From: Phytopythium helicoides
Lineage: Eukaryota; Oomycota; Peronosporomycetes; Pythiales; Pythiaceae
Direction: 5' to 3'
Length of the DNA: 64,000 bases
Assembly: GCA_024867545.1 (NCBI GenBank)
Contig: JANFNE010000043.1
Location: 124,001-188,000 of the forward strand
Position numbers and translations under genes: made by a program. Positions 33,093 to 44,299 of the stretch are shown here, one piece after another; the stretch's first letter is position 1; each line of letters starts with the position of its first letter. The notes beneath the pieces are model-generated. The model did not search any database, had not been told where the DNA came from, and saw nothing but the letters and a program-made list of their open reading frames with translations.

Positions 33093-33523
33093 TGGGATCA
33101 CCATTGAAGGAGCGAGAGTGAGGTGGTTGCCGAGGACCGCTCGATTCGCTTCCAGACTTCACAGGATCGACAACAATTTCGTCCATGCGCAGGACTGGGT
33201 GCCGCTGACTGCATGTAATACACGCCAGAGCCTTCTGACGCTGCAGAAATGCTTGGTGTTCACTTTGATGACCTCCTTGGACTAGCAGACACCACGCACA
33301 GACCGCGACAGCGAAACAACAACAATCAAGCGAGCGACGCCAGCACTTTGGCCATCCTCGACGCTACATGCGGCGCTTGATTCATGCTCGCGCCATGCCA
33401 GCCTCGCTTGACTAGCACTCTCGCATCAGCCCGAGCGGTCGACGCTCTGCTGCAGCCCCGTCACTCTCCAACTTGCCTGGTCTCGAGTGAGCCTTTCATC
33501 CTTCGACCACCTCGTACTTCGCC
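33093..33523. other. Intergenic between SOD-like loci
   Basis: No ORF with coding character. Probably promoter and 5' UTR of the next SOD-like copy. Confidence 0.45.
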
Positions 33524-34184
33524 ATGCAGCAGTCCACCCTCGTCGCCCTGACGCTGGCTGTGCTGCAGCTGCTCTTGGTGTCCGCTGAAGCGCGCGGCGC
33601 CAAGATCGTCTTCTCGTTCGACCCGCAGTACGCCGCCGGCATCTCGGGTTCCATCTCGGCGCAGTACGGGAGCAAACCGACTGGCGCCAGCGTCTCCGTG
33701 TCGCTCGACTTCTCGAAAGTCGACGCCGCGGCCATCAAGAAGCTCGACAGCCACTGCTCGAGCGTCGCGGAGTTCCAGTTCCGCATCCACACCAAGTGGA
33801 CGAACTCGCACCAGTCGGCCTCGCTACAGCAGTGCGCGGTGAATTCCACGGGCAATCACTTTGACCCGAAGCTCGCCTGCAGCGCCGGCTCGGAGTTCGC
33901 CAACACCGAATGGTGCCCCACCAAGCGCGTCAAGAGCTACCACTGCGCGCCAGGCATCACCAAGAAAGGCGACCACCCGGCGTGCGAGCTCGGCGATCTC
34001 TCGGGCCGCCTCGGCGCCATCAAGCCCAGCAGCAGCAACAAGCAGCGCGTGAGCTGGACCAAGTACGACAGTCTCTTCCCGTCGCAGGCGGACGTCAAGG
34101 GAAAGAGCTGTCGTGCTGCACGCCGTCTGCGGCTCCAGCACGGTGCGCGTTGCCTGCGCTGCGGCTGTCAAGGCAGCGCACTAG
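33524..34184 (+). CDS. Secreted SOD-like protein (cluster copy 3), ligand-altered and frameshifted
   Basis: The ATG at 33524 starts a signal peptide (MQQSTLVALTLAVLQLLLVS) followed by a SOD-like domain (SLDFSKVDAAAIKKLDSHC, GNHFDPKLACSAGSEF, CELGDLSGRLG). The first copper-ligand motif reads FQFRIHTKW: the first His of HxH is replaced by Arg, so normal copper binding is unlikely. Near 34105 the frame changes; in the other frame the conserved VVLHAVCGSSTVRVACA end runs to a stop at 34182-34184. Without a frame change the protein continues with unrelated sequence to 34258. It may be a non-catalytic relative or a decaying copy. Confidence 0.7.
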
Positions 34185-34301
34185 ACTCGAGAGAACAGGG
34201 AGAATTGCGTGTGCGTGTCGTGTATCTGGATCAATGGAAGTCCTCAGGCGAAACGTGATGCGTGGAGAGCTCGAACTTGTACAGGAGAGCTTGCACCAAC
34301 G

Positions 34302-37300
34302 CTACAGGCACGTGGTGGCGCGGCAGATGATGGAGCAGTTGTAGAACGAGTGCGAGATCGGCGGGCTGCCGGCTCCAGAGCAGTCGGCCCAGCCCTCGAA
34401 CGGTCCAACGCACACGCGAGTGGCCATGTCAGGCTCGTACCCGCCGGTCACCGCTTGGCATGCCGCCATTCCCCATCGCGTGGCTTCGTCGTTTGAATTG
34501 AGACCACCCGAACGGCCCACCACAGGGAGAGCTTGCACCGTCATTGCTGAGTCCGCACGCTCCGGAGCACGTGGCCTCGAAGCTCACGTCTTGGAAAACG
34601 CAGCCGCGAGTCTCGATGCGCCAGTGGGAACGTGCGAGAGGCAGCTCGAACACCTGGTTCGGCGTCTCGACATGGAAGCCAAGGAAGACGTCGGTCGATG
34701 ATCGGAACACGCTCGATGATACAGCTGCTAGCTCGAGTGATTGGCCCGGGAACACCACGATCTGCCGCCTCGTGTTGAGTATTTGAGATGCTGAAGTCGC
34801 TGATGATGATAGAAGCAGCAATTGCGCATGTGTCGGCTCTGAGAGACGCTCGGGACGCGAAGAACTGCACCATTAGCGTGCGTGGGACAGCTACCAGAGA
34901 ACTTTGTGTACAAATGCGCATTGGGCTCGTTGTAGGTCGAGTCGATACGACCATTGCCCCCACCACCGAGGTAGTTGTCGCTGTCACAGGCTGGTGCGCC
35001 GATCAGCTTGGCGACGAGAGGAATATCAAACCCAAACAGAGGTACAGATATCGCTGTGGGAGTTGAACGCTCAACACGGAGAACTGGTGGGAGCTCCTCG
35101 GCGATCAGCAGCGACCGTGTGGGACGAATGAGCGGGGTCGAGGCTTCGCTCGACGCACCAGCCGCATTTCTCACGATGTACGCGGCTCCACTGAGGCTTG
35201 GAACGCCAAACACAAGATTGCCAGCTAGAACCGCATTCTGTGCTCCAACGACCATTATGGCAGCCGAGTGCGTGATCATCTTTCCAACGTGATGACTTGG
35301 TTAAAGGAGATATTCAGAGCTCGTGTCAGCAAGAGGTCCTCAGGAGGGCCACCTGCGAGAGATGGCGGTCTGCGAGCGAGCACAGCAATGCCAGACCCGC
35401 CAACGAACGAGATGTTGTTGTTCGCAACCGTCACCATAGAGCTGGAACCAGATACCATCAGCGCATTGCCTCCGATCTTGGCGAAAGTGTTGTGCTCGAC
35501 TGCTACATTTTCCACAGACTCCAAGAAAACGGCGGCAACACGTGTCATGGGCCACTCGGAACCAGGTACACGTTCGTCTAGACAAGCCACTCACGGTTAA
35601 GTTCTCACATAGCCAAGATAGTTGCAATCCTGTACGTACAAACGTTGAGGTGATGCAGTTGTGTCCCAGAGAACACGAGGTGCCGGAAGCGAAGATGGCG
35701 CACGATGGAAGTCGAGTCTGTCTCTACCAGCGTCTCGTGAGCGTGACTGGCCGCGATGACACGGTTGGCGCGACTTCCACTAACGCGAACGAGCTGATGC
35801 AACCACGGAATCTCGATCTTTGAGTTTGTGAGGGTCGTGACAGTGGAGGCGGAATCCAAGGGTATCACAAACAGCTTGCGCGTCGACTCGTCGAAATACC
35901 ACTCTCCAGGAGCGTCGAGCTCGTCCACGACGTTCTCCACGCGAAAGGCTACATTTGGATGCGAGGATGAAACATTTAAACCCTGGTCGAAGAGTGAGTA
36001 CGTGAGCTCAGCGCCACCACCACCTAACACAAGTCGGTTGGCAGAAGTATCGACAGCAGCGAGAGAGTAGTGGAGCTCCCCTTGCTCTGATGCGTTGGGT
36101 CGGATGGCAACGATGATATCGTTATGAGTTTCTACACCACCCGGAGTCGTCGACATTGCTGCTGCAGAAGTGCTCCATGCACCAACGCGACTTGAGAAAG
36201 TAGACGGGTTGTACTTGATGGAATGCGGTGTGTCTACCGCCACTACCGAGGCGAAGGCACAACTCAAGCTCTTGCTTCTGTTCCATCGAGGGGTGGAGTC
36301 ATCTACGACTGCACAATTCGGATACCCTGCTCGAGGCAGTTGCACGTCGTTGATGTACAGCGTGGTGAAACTAGCAAAATCCTTTGGCTGCGCAGGTACG
36401 GGTGGTGTTGATGGGAGATATGATGACAGGTCCGCAGAAAACACTTTCAACGACGACGATAGTGTGCGATCGAGCCTCCAAGTCGTCACGGTTCCAGGAG
36501 ATAACACAACAGAACCAGAGAGTTCAACATCTTCGCATCCACGGCACGACAACGTACACACCTCAACGCAGTCTTCGTGCTGAGAAAGATCTTTTCCGAA
36601 TAAGTGCTGAAACTTGGCAATGAATGCGTCGGGGTAGTCGCTGTGCTCTAAGTGTGATTGGCAGGCATCCATGCATCCGGTCACGCATGTTGCAAGCGGT
36701 CCGTTGGCGTAGCAAGTGTGTCCATTCTTGAATGTCAGGCCGTCTGTGCCATCAGGGTCGTTCGCGCTTGGGTTAGTTTTGTCAACACAGACATTACTGA
36801 TGTCAATATTTGTATGGGAACTACTTGTCGTTGAAGATGACGTCGCTAGAAGCGAGTTACCCGCCTTGTTGATTCCCATTTGGGCAAAGGGATCTTCCGG
36901 CCCAGTCCACGTTGCTGGATCACCCATTCCGTTCCACAACAAACGAGGTGGAGAAAGTGACGACGAAGATGCCACAGTAGCAGACGTGGAAGAGGCTTGA
37001 TAATACGGGAATGGGAGGCGTGAAGTGCCACTTGAAAGCACTGTCGGGTCGCAGTACGCTTGGTATGTTATTCTTGCGCGAGGAGAATTGCCCGAGTCAG
37101 CAGGCGTGAAGTCGAGCGTATCTGCGAGCGCATATCGCCCAGCACGCAGTAAGACATTGATGGGTGAGTTTTGATTCGCAGCGAGAGTCTTGAGTGAGTT
37201 TGCTGCTTGTCGAGCGCGCTCTATTGTGCGAAACGGCCGGGCTATCGAGCCGTCATTTGGAGCGGCGTCGCTGCCGGTAGTCGCAACGAAGATGTTGATG

Positions 37301-37380
37301 GGAGAAGTGGCGACTGCACTTGATACGAGTGAGAGCGAGCCAAGGAGCACCACAACTTGAGCTAGCTTCCACCTCGTCAT
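34302..37380 (-). CDS. Secreted right-handed parallel beta-helix protein
   Basis: The ATG at 37380 starts a signal peptide (MTRWKLAQVVVLLGSLSLVSS), then the NIFVATTGSD-x-NDGSIARPFRTIERA opening typical of extracellular beta-helix proteins of the pectate-lyase-like superfamily. A long frame runs to 35605. Beta-helix coils with Asn ladders follow in other frames: ENVAVEHNTFAKIGGNALMVS and VANNNISFVGGSGIAV (35590-35276), then 35279-34728, then a Cys-rich C-terminal part ending near 34302. Some joins are probably introns (a GTACGT donor near 35640) and others indels; I could not settle them. Polysaccharide binding or cleavage is suggested by the fold, but no catalytic set can be assigned. Confidence 0.65.
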
Positions 37381-37542
37381 CGTCGTAGCTCGATAGTCCG
37401 TTGAGATGGGAGTCTGTTTCCAAAGTACAACGAGCACGACGAAAATAGGACTTATTGGTCTCCTTCACTTGGCAGATTGCTGCTGTTGTCGATTTGGGAG
37501 TGTTATGCGGCGCCATGGCTGAACACCATTGCTCTACATACT

Positions 37543-38717
37543 TTACTCGTCCTCCGGCGTCTTGGCCAGCGCCAGGATCGTGAAGCGAACTTCGCCTTCG
37601 TCCCGCGCCATGAACTGCTGAATGACCTTGCACGCGTCCTGTCATGTTCGCAACAGAGATCAGCCATGTTATCTTCCTCTGCAGACAATCAACTGCTGTT
37701 GTTCACCTTGAGCAGGGTCTCCTGGCTCGACGGACCGTGGTTGATCGGGAACTTCTTGCGCCCGTCCAACTCGTACAGATGGCCATCCACGCAGCTGCAA
37801 GGACGGAAATCGATTGTTGAGTGTCTACAGCTAGCATTCCCTGACGAGTGAAATCTGCTGCACCTGAAGCAGACAAAGTGTGTGTTGATCGGGTCATCCA
37901 CCGACTCGAGTTGCTGTGGGGGCAGCTCGTTCTATCAGTGGATGCTAGTATCGCGCTTCTACTCTCCACGCACCTCTGACTGGCCAGCTTCAGCAGCGCT
38001 GCTGTGAGTCTCCTCAAGCTGCCACGAACCACGACGCAGAGTGAGAAGACCCGAGTGTTGATGTCGCCAACTTTCTCGCATACCTCCTCGTCCCCTTCGA
38101 GAACTCAGCAATCTGCGAGGGGGTCATGTCCTTGGTCTTGTCGAAGAACTTGGCCAGGTAGCTCGTGGGCGCTGCGCATTGCATCCACGTTGGTCAGTCT
38201 ACAGCGTCCTCCCACTCCTGGTCGGACCGATGGCTCCCACGCACGCAGGTCGACGCGGTGGCGCATGTTGCCCACAGCGTGCAGGATGCCCACGGTGCCG
38301 CACGCGTTGCCTGCGCCTGTCGTTAGTTCACGCGCGCGGTTCCGTTCCGCCTGAAGGCGGACGCACCGACGGTCTGGTGCATGTAGTAGACGCTTGGGGC
38401 GACAACCTGGCCGTCCTTGTCGATCTTCTCACGCTCCTGCTTGGCAAAGGCCTCGGTCTACGCGCGAGCGTCGCGTTAGCAGCTGCGGTCCCCCGCCCAA
38501 GCGCGAGGCGTCCACTCACGTGGGGCTTGATGGGGAAGAGCATGACGACGGCCGCCACCGGCGCCGGCACCATGTCGAGCGCCCATTCCTCGGTGCTGAG
38601 GACGTCGCAGAAGCTGAAGCGGTCGGTCGGGAAGCCCATGGTGCGCACGTAGTCCGTCAGCACGGCCGGGTTGGACTCGAGCGGGAACCAGCGCTTGCCG
38701 CGTCCGTCCTCGCTCAT
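37543..38717 (-). CDS. Ubiquitin carboxyl-terminal hydrolase, UCH-L1/L3 family (peptidase C12)
   Basis: A Cys protease that removes small adducts from the ubiquitin C-terminus. Exon 1 (38717-38520) encodes RWFPLESNP and [18 protein letters not shown]. Exon 2 (38457-38367) ends in VYYMHQTV with the oxyanion Gln, and exon 3 (38310-38245) has [15 protein letters not shown] with the catalytic Cys. Later exons hold the flexible loop ([13 protein letters not shown]), THFVCF, then [20 protein letters not shown] with the catalytic His and Asp, and finally [15 protein letters not shown] before the stop at 37543. One base is missing near 38101 (SQIAEF followed by EGDEE in another frame), next to an otherwise perfect splice site. 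Identity and catalytic set are clear. Confidence 0.9.
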
Positions 38718-38893
38718 CGCTTCTCCTTTCTCGAGATCTTGGCAAAAGTCAACCCAAATGGATATGGAAAAGAGTATGCCCTGCGGTTTCCCCTCGAGCA
38801 GGACGAGCGCATGGCGGTAGGTGGCGACGGGAACGATCGGCGGTGTATATTGACGCGTTACGTGCAGGCGCTCGCTCTTTCAACGCCTCGCCT

Positions 38894-40162
38894 TCACGGC
38901 AGCTCGGCGCCGGCCAGCGCGCGCAGGATGACGCCGCCCCAGAAGCGCTCGACCGCCGTGAGCACGTCGCCCGCGACCACCTGGCCGGTCGGGCGGTTGG
39001 CGACCACGAGCGCGGCGGCCGTGGCGGCGATGGTCCCGCGGCTGCGCTGCGCCAGGTCCAGTCTGCGAGGGCAGGGGCGAGGTGGCGTTAGTCGACGGCT
39101 GGGGCGAGGGAGTGCGGACGACGCACAGGTGGAAGCTCTCCATCTCGAGCGTGTGCAGCGCCGGCAGCTGCGCGACCAGGTCCTCCACCACGCGCTCGTT
39201 GCGGTCGTCGAACGCAGCATCGATACGGCCTGCGTCGCGAGTTGGCGTTGGCATCACGGCACGCGCAGCCACAAAGCAGCACCACCAAACAGCTCACCTT
39301 GCGAGCTGTAGAAGGAGCACGCGGTGGCGTTGAGCCCGTCGAACACGCCGAGGCCGTCGCGGTCGGGCGAGCCCGCAATCGCAGGAACCTCCCGGAGCGC
39401 AGGCAGCTCCGCTCGCATGCTGTCGACGACCTGGAGGGGGGTCAGGACGACATATCCAGCTACGCGCTGGTCATCACGCACTACGCACCGCCTTGGAGAG
39501 CGCTGCGGACGCCGGCATGACGCGCGAGACGCGGTAGGTCTTCTCGGAGGCCGGCGCGTCGGCGAAGAACGCGTCGGGGTTGCGCGTCACGTACACGGAG
39601 CCCTTGCCGGCGACCACGACGCTGCCTGGGACCAGCTCCTCGCGGACGCCACCGCACGTGCCGAACCTATGCGTCGCCACCGCCGAGTGAGCCCCCACAT
39701 ACCAATAGCGCGCCGTCCGAGCGCGCACCGGATGATCGCCATGGGTCCGTCCACGACGGCGCGGATCTCGCGCACGACAAAGTCCATGTTGGGCACACCC
39801 TGCAGTCGCACCGATCAGTCAGACTCGAGGTCGAGGCAGCAGCAGCGGCGACCTGCAGGCGGCGCACCATTCCTGTCGCTACGATGGACACCGGGACGCC
39901 GCCGACGGCGCCCGTGTAGGTGGTGAATCCCCGCGAGGACGAGTGCGTGGCGAACTGCCCGCCGTCAAGCAGCCCGGCGAGCAGCGTCGCGCGGCCGAGG
40001 CTGCCCACGGACAGCACTCGGTTGGCCACTGCCTCCCACCGTCAGCCCTGCTCCCAACCAGCATGGAGCCGCTCGCAGCGCACCGTCGCCGGCCTTGACG
40101 CCCAGGTGCAGCACGGAGCCGTCCGCGTGCTTGGGCATCCCGTTCGTGTTCTCGTACATCAT
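38894..40162 (-). CDS. Uridine-phosphorylase-like nucleoside phosphorylase
   Basis: Pyrimidine salvage: uridine plus phosphate gives uracil plus ribose-1-phosphate. The likely start is 40162 (MMYENTNG). Landmarks in order: VLHLGVKAGD, VANRVLSVG, SSRGFTTYTG, VPVSIVATGM, GVPNMDFVVRE, PMAIIR, FGTCGG, GSVVVAGKGSVYVTRNPDAF, LNATACSFYSSQG, LEMESFHL (the ribose-contacting Met-Glu-Ser type motif) and TIAATAAALVVANR, ending LAGAELP at 38894. At least five short introns separate these pieces; the first runs from GTGCGCTGC to GAGGCAG at about 40100-40030. Nearly all conserved segments are present. It shares a 249-bp divergent promoter region with the PA/ankyrin gene. Confidence 0.8.
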
Positions 40163-40411
40163 GGCGGCGAGCTCTGCGGTCGGTCGCGAGTCTGGAAATG
40201 GACCAGCGGCCCACGCATCCGCGGCCCATCCGCCGTCATCACCAGAATGCGTACCCATGCCATGCCAATCAGCGCGACCCGCGAGAACCCATGCTCGTCC
40301 AGAAACGTACCCATCCATACAAAACGCCAGATCAAGTACCTCCCAAACATAATAGATCGCGCCGCGGCGGTCCTGGCGCGGCCCCATTCCGGATCTTGAA
40401 GCGGCGCGCGC

Positions 40412-43400
40412 ATGGCGGAGCTGCCGACGGTGCTGGCGTTCGCCTCGTGGCCGGGCGCGGGCCGCCGCCGCGCCTGCCCGCTCGCGGCCTTCGCCTTCGC
40501 GCGCGACCGCCCGCTCGCGCTCTCGGCGCGCCTCGTGTGCGTCGACCCGCCACGCGCCGACGGCCCCGCGGTCGCCAACGCCGCCGACGTGCGGGGCGCC
40601 ATCGCGCTCGTGGTGCGCGGCGGCTGCTCGTTCGCCGACAAGGCGCGACGCGTGCAGCAGGCAGGCGCTGTGGCTATGGTGCTGGCCAACAACACGCGCG
40701 AGGAGCCAGCCGCAGCCTTCACTATGGCCGAAGACGACGCGGACGACGCGGACGCCGCGCGCGCACAGCCACCCATCACCATCCCGTGCGTCATGATGTG
40801 CCTGCTGGACGTGCGAGAACTCTTTCAGAAGTTCCCGCCGACGGTCACCACCGGCGTGCTCACGCTCGAGGTGCTCGAGCCGAGCGAGGCTGCCAAGGCC
40901 GCGGAAGAGAGCATGCGACTGAGGAAAGAGATGCTCCTCAAGTACGAGCAGCTACAGCGCAAGGGCGGTGGAGACGGCGGATGGAGTGTCGGGAGTGTGT
41001 TTAAGCGCAAGACTAGCGCACTGATGAAGATGCTGGACCCACAGCCAGGTGAGCAGCAAACAGCACAACGCGCAAACGATCCGACTCGCCACGCTTTTCC
41101 TCCTGAGCTTTCATCTGATGTTACCACGACGCAAAATCAAGAAAGTGGGGTACTCAAGCCATTAGAGAATGAATTGCAACCTGTAGTCGATAGCTGTGGC
41201 GAAGGATTTGTCGAGGTCGACGAAGCTGAAGGCGATTCACTATCTAGCCCCACTCCACTTGTTGCGTTTGTACAGTGGGCAAACCGCGCTGATGCATTCA
41301 ATCTCCAGTTTTCCCCACTTGCCGACTTTTGCAAAGTTCAACCCGGAGCCGTCTTTGACGGTCCACTTATCGTGTGTGATCCTGTTCTTGCTGACACAGA
41401 CATCCTGAATGGATCGGCTTTGCAGGGTAGTATTGCACTTGTAAAGCGAGGTGCATGTACATTTCCAGCAAAGCTTGAGCGTGTGCAAGCGTGCGGTGCA
41501 ATTGCTGCTATCGTCGGCAACGACGACAGCGACAATCCGGATGCTGCGTTCGTAATGAGCGTGGATAGTATTAAGACCGACCACATCACGATTCCGGCAG
41601 TTATGGTTTCGAGCTCAATTTTCCAGAGACTTACGTATGAGCTCCCAGCTCGAATTCGAATGTTATGCGTATCGGCGGGGCCGACAGCAGCGGATCTTTT
41701 GACACGTAGCGGAATTGAGACCCAGATCAAGGAACTCTTCGTCAACAGTAACATTGACCAGATGAGTATGTCGTGTCTACTAGACACACAGCAGTGTAAG
41801 GGTGAAAGCAGCAGTAAGTTCACATTCGATGAAGAGCACTCGGATCGCGGAGTAGAATTTCTTCATGCTGCTTGCCGACATGGTGATTATGATGAGTGCC
41901 TACACGTTATTGACAATCTATGTGGAGAAAACGAGAGACTGAAGACGAAACTTGTACAGGAGTGTGATAGGATGTGGCGTACATCACTTCATCACGCATG
42001 TATTGGCGGTAACGACCGAATTGTCGAGCTACTGCTTCAACTCGGCGCTTCCCCACTCGCTATCGACCTAGCTGGTCAATCTCCACTTCACATTGCTAGT
42101 GCTTATGCTCAAACACGATGCTTGGAGCTCCTGATTCAGATAGCAAGTAGCAGCAATCTCACTGAGGATGACACAACATACGGCGAAACTGAAGATACAG
42201 ATAGCTTTTCTTTGATGAAGCCTGATATTGGCGGATCAACACCAATTCACTTGTCGACAATGGCAGGAAGCACCGAATGCTTGGAACTTCTTTTAACTGC
42301 AAACGCCCAGGTAGCTGAAAGTGGATCGTACGATTTTAGGGGCGTTGACGATAAGGATGCAGACGGAGCGACCCCGCTGCACCTCGCATGCCGATACGCC
42401 CACGCCGACTGTGCAGCTTATTTGTTAGCCGCAAATGCAAAAGTCGACCCAATTGATCGAAATAACTGTACTCCGCTCAGAGTCGTGTGTCAGCTGATTA
42501 AGGAAGGCGACGACTACGAATCCGAATATCTCGATATCATTGAGAAGCTGATCAATGCTGGGGCTCGGATGGAAGAAATTCCAACGCAGACTTTTGACCC
42601 CAAGGACATAAGTAGTGGCGTGGTACATGGGCTCCTACTTCTTGATCTAATTGATTCACCGATTATAAAGCGTGAAGTCGAAGTGCTATACCTTCGCTAT
42701 GAAGCAAAGAAGCTGAAGAAGTTAGCGGACGAACTCGAGGCAGAGAATGCGAATCTAAGACTTCGAGTTTCTACTCTTGAAGATCGCATGGATAAATTAG
42801 GCCAGGAGAATAAGTCGACCACAACGGCCAAACGAGTTGAGTTGCTGGCTCAACAAAGACAAATTGATCAGCTTCAATACCAAATGCTTGGTCTTCTTCA
42901 GCTTCTTCACGGTAAAGAAGGAGGAACCTCTACTCATGGCAACATCACAGATGGCCAGCTAGACACTGCTGTCGGTGAACGTTTACTTCAAGTGTCCAAC
43001 CACTCGGAAGCTTTGATGGACGACCACAACTATGAGTCTCAGCTCCATACTACCAAAAGGGAAGACTGCTCACAGGGAGTTAGTACTGCTACCGTGGGGC
43101 ACCAGGATTTGGCACTGGATGCTGGATTAGCGCGTGATCTCGGAAAAAAATTCCTTCGCAAAAAGCAGTATGACCTTGCCGAGACTTATTTTGAACAGTC
43201 AATGCAGCTGTTTCCGCTACCAGGTGTCGCGCAGCTGTGTGAAAAGGCTCGGTCTGCGCAAGTAGAGCTCAGCAAAAGGCGATTTGTTGATAAGTCTACT
43301 AATATTTTGCCAAGCAGTCAAGAAAGCCCTGCAGTAAACAACTCGATCGTTCTCAATCTTCTTGCTACAGTATCAGCTTTGGAAGCACCCACTCATATTC

Positions 43401-44299
43401 AAGACGCCCTACAGCGTGAAGTCGCAAAGCTCAATTCAACCCCAGCGGGATCCATTGAGTTCGAGCTTACATATAAATGGTTACAGTGGCTGACTTCATT
43501 ACCTTGGCGCGACCAATCGATTGCTAGTTTGGGAGATTGGAAGCAGTCAGAGCCTCTGAAAGATGTCTTCCTTCAGCTCGAGAATCTCGAGAAAAAGCAG
43601 GAACTCCAAGTACAGACGCAAGCCGCGAGGGTAATCCAGCGTTTCATCCGTCGTCAGCGAGGAGGGGGCATACTGCACTGTGATTTAACAGGCTCAAGTG
43701 CTGCTATTCGAATTCAACGCTTCTTCAGACTATGGCACTCCGGCACAAAAGGGTCCGCTGAGAGTATTTACAGATCGGTGACCGAGGATGATGATGCAAA
43801 AGTACGAAATGCACGCCTTGAGCAACCATCTGAGCAGTCATGTGCGCCAAATAGTAGAGAATATGTTGGCGGTGAGATTGACTTTAATGTCGTGGTCGAC
43901 CCGGCTGTGCGGCCCAAACTATCGACGCATCGAACCTTGTCTCTATTATCAGGCGTAAGGCTCGATGGAAGCCAACTCAATGGGACGGAAACATTTCGCG
44001 TCATCCAGCTGTTAAGAGCCCAAAAAACAAAGTACCCAAGCACTCATAATTCGGAGACATACTATGTGTGGACTCGATGGCGCTGTAATCACGACTCAGC
44101 TCGCTCACAAGGGGCACTAAGTGGCCCGTACGATGCTCTAGAGGCTGCACATCGACGATTCAGCCATCTCCTAAACGACAAACAAGAGCACGCATGGCAA
44201 AAACTAGCCCAGGTACACAATTTTTGTCCAAGTGAAGTCGAGAAGACCCCACCTGCATCGTTGGGAAGTGACCAGTGTATTTCTGCAGTCTCTGCATAA
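40412..44299 (+). CDS. PA-domain, ankyrin-repeat and IQ-motif scaffold protein
   Basis: A single 1,295-residue frame without introns. Two protease-associated (PA) domains come first: residues about 60-130 (GAIALVVRGGCSFADKA, VLANN) and about 345-410 (GSIALVKRGACTFPAKL, TIPAVMVSS). Ankyrin repeats follow at about 525-710 (RTSLHHACIGGNDRIVELL, GQSPLHIASAYAQTRCLELL, GSTPIHLSTMAGSTECLELL, GATPLHLACRYAHADCAAYL). Then comes a coiled coil at about 760-830, and two IQ-like calmodulin-binding motifs near 1070-1110 (ARVIQRFIRRQRGG, AIRIQRFFRLWHSG). PA domains usually sit in lumenal or extracellular proteins and ankyrin/IQ in cytosolic ones, and no signal peptide or membrane span is seen, so this is probably a cytosolic scaffold. 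The combination is unusual. Confidence 0.85.
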   Translation: MAELPTVLAFASWPGAGRRRACPLAAFAFARDRPLALSARLVCVDPPRADGPAVANAADVRGAIALVVRGGCSFADKARRVQQAGAVAMVLANNTREEPAAAFTMAEDDADDADAARAQPPITIPCVMMCLLDVRELFQKFPPTVTTGVLTLEVLEPSEAAKAAEESMRLRKEMLLKYEQLQRKGGGDGGWSVGSVFKRKTSALMKMLDPQPGEQQTAQRANDPTRHAFPPELSSDVTTTQNQESGVLKPLENELQPVVDSCGEGFVEVDEAEGDSLSSPTPLVAFVQWANRADAFNLQFSPLADFCKVQPGAVFDGPLIVCDPVLADTDILNGSALQGSIALVKRGACTFPAKLERVQACGAIAAIVGNDDSDNPDAAFVMSVDSIKTDHITIPAVMVSSSIFQRLTYELPARIRMLCVSAGPTAADLLTRSGIETQIKELFVNSNIDQMSMSCLLDTQQCKGESSSKFTFDEEHSDRGVEFLHAACRHGDYDECLHVIDNLCGENERLKTKLVQECDRMWRTSLHHACIGGNDRIVELLLQLGASPLAIDLAGQSPLHIASAYAQTRCLELLIQIASSSNLTEDDTTYGETEDTDSFSLMKPDIGGSTPIHLSTMAGSTECLELLLTANAQVAESGSYDFRGVDDKDADGATPLHLACRYAHADCAAYLLAANAKVDPIDRNNCTPLRVVCQLIKEGDDYESEYLDIIEKLINAGARMEEIPTQTFDPKDISSGVVHGLLLLDLIDSPIIKREVEVLYLRYEAKKLKKLADELEAENANLRLRVSTLEDRMDKLGQENKSTTTAKRVELLAQQRQIDQLQYQMLGLLQLLHGKEGGTSTHGNITDGQLDTAVGERLLQVSNHSEALMDDHNYESQLHTTKREDCSQGVSTATVGHQDLALDAGLARDLGKKFLRKKQYDLAETYFEQSMQLFPLPGVAQLCEKARSAQVELSKRRFVDKSTNILPSSQESPAVNNSIVLNLLATVSALEAPTHIQDALQREVAKLNSTPAGSIEFELTYKWLQWLTSLPWRDQSIASLGDWKQSEPLKDVFLQLENLEKKQELQVQTQAARVIQRFIRRQRGGGILHCDLTGSSAAIRIQRFFRLWHSGTKGSAESIYRSVTEDDDAKVRNARLEQPSEQSCAPNSREYVGGEIDFNVVVDPAVRPKLSTHRTLSLLSGVRLDGSQLNGTETFRVIQLLRAQKTKYPSTHNSETYYVWTRWRCNHDSARSQGALSGPYDALEAAHRRFSHLLNDKQEHAWQKLAQVHNFCPSEVEKTPPASLGSDQCISAVSA

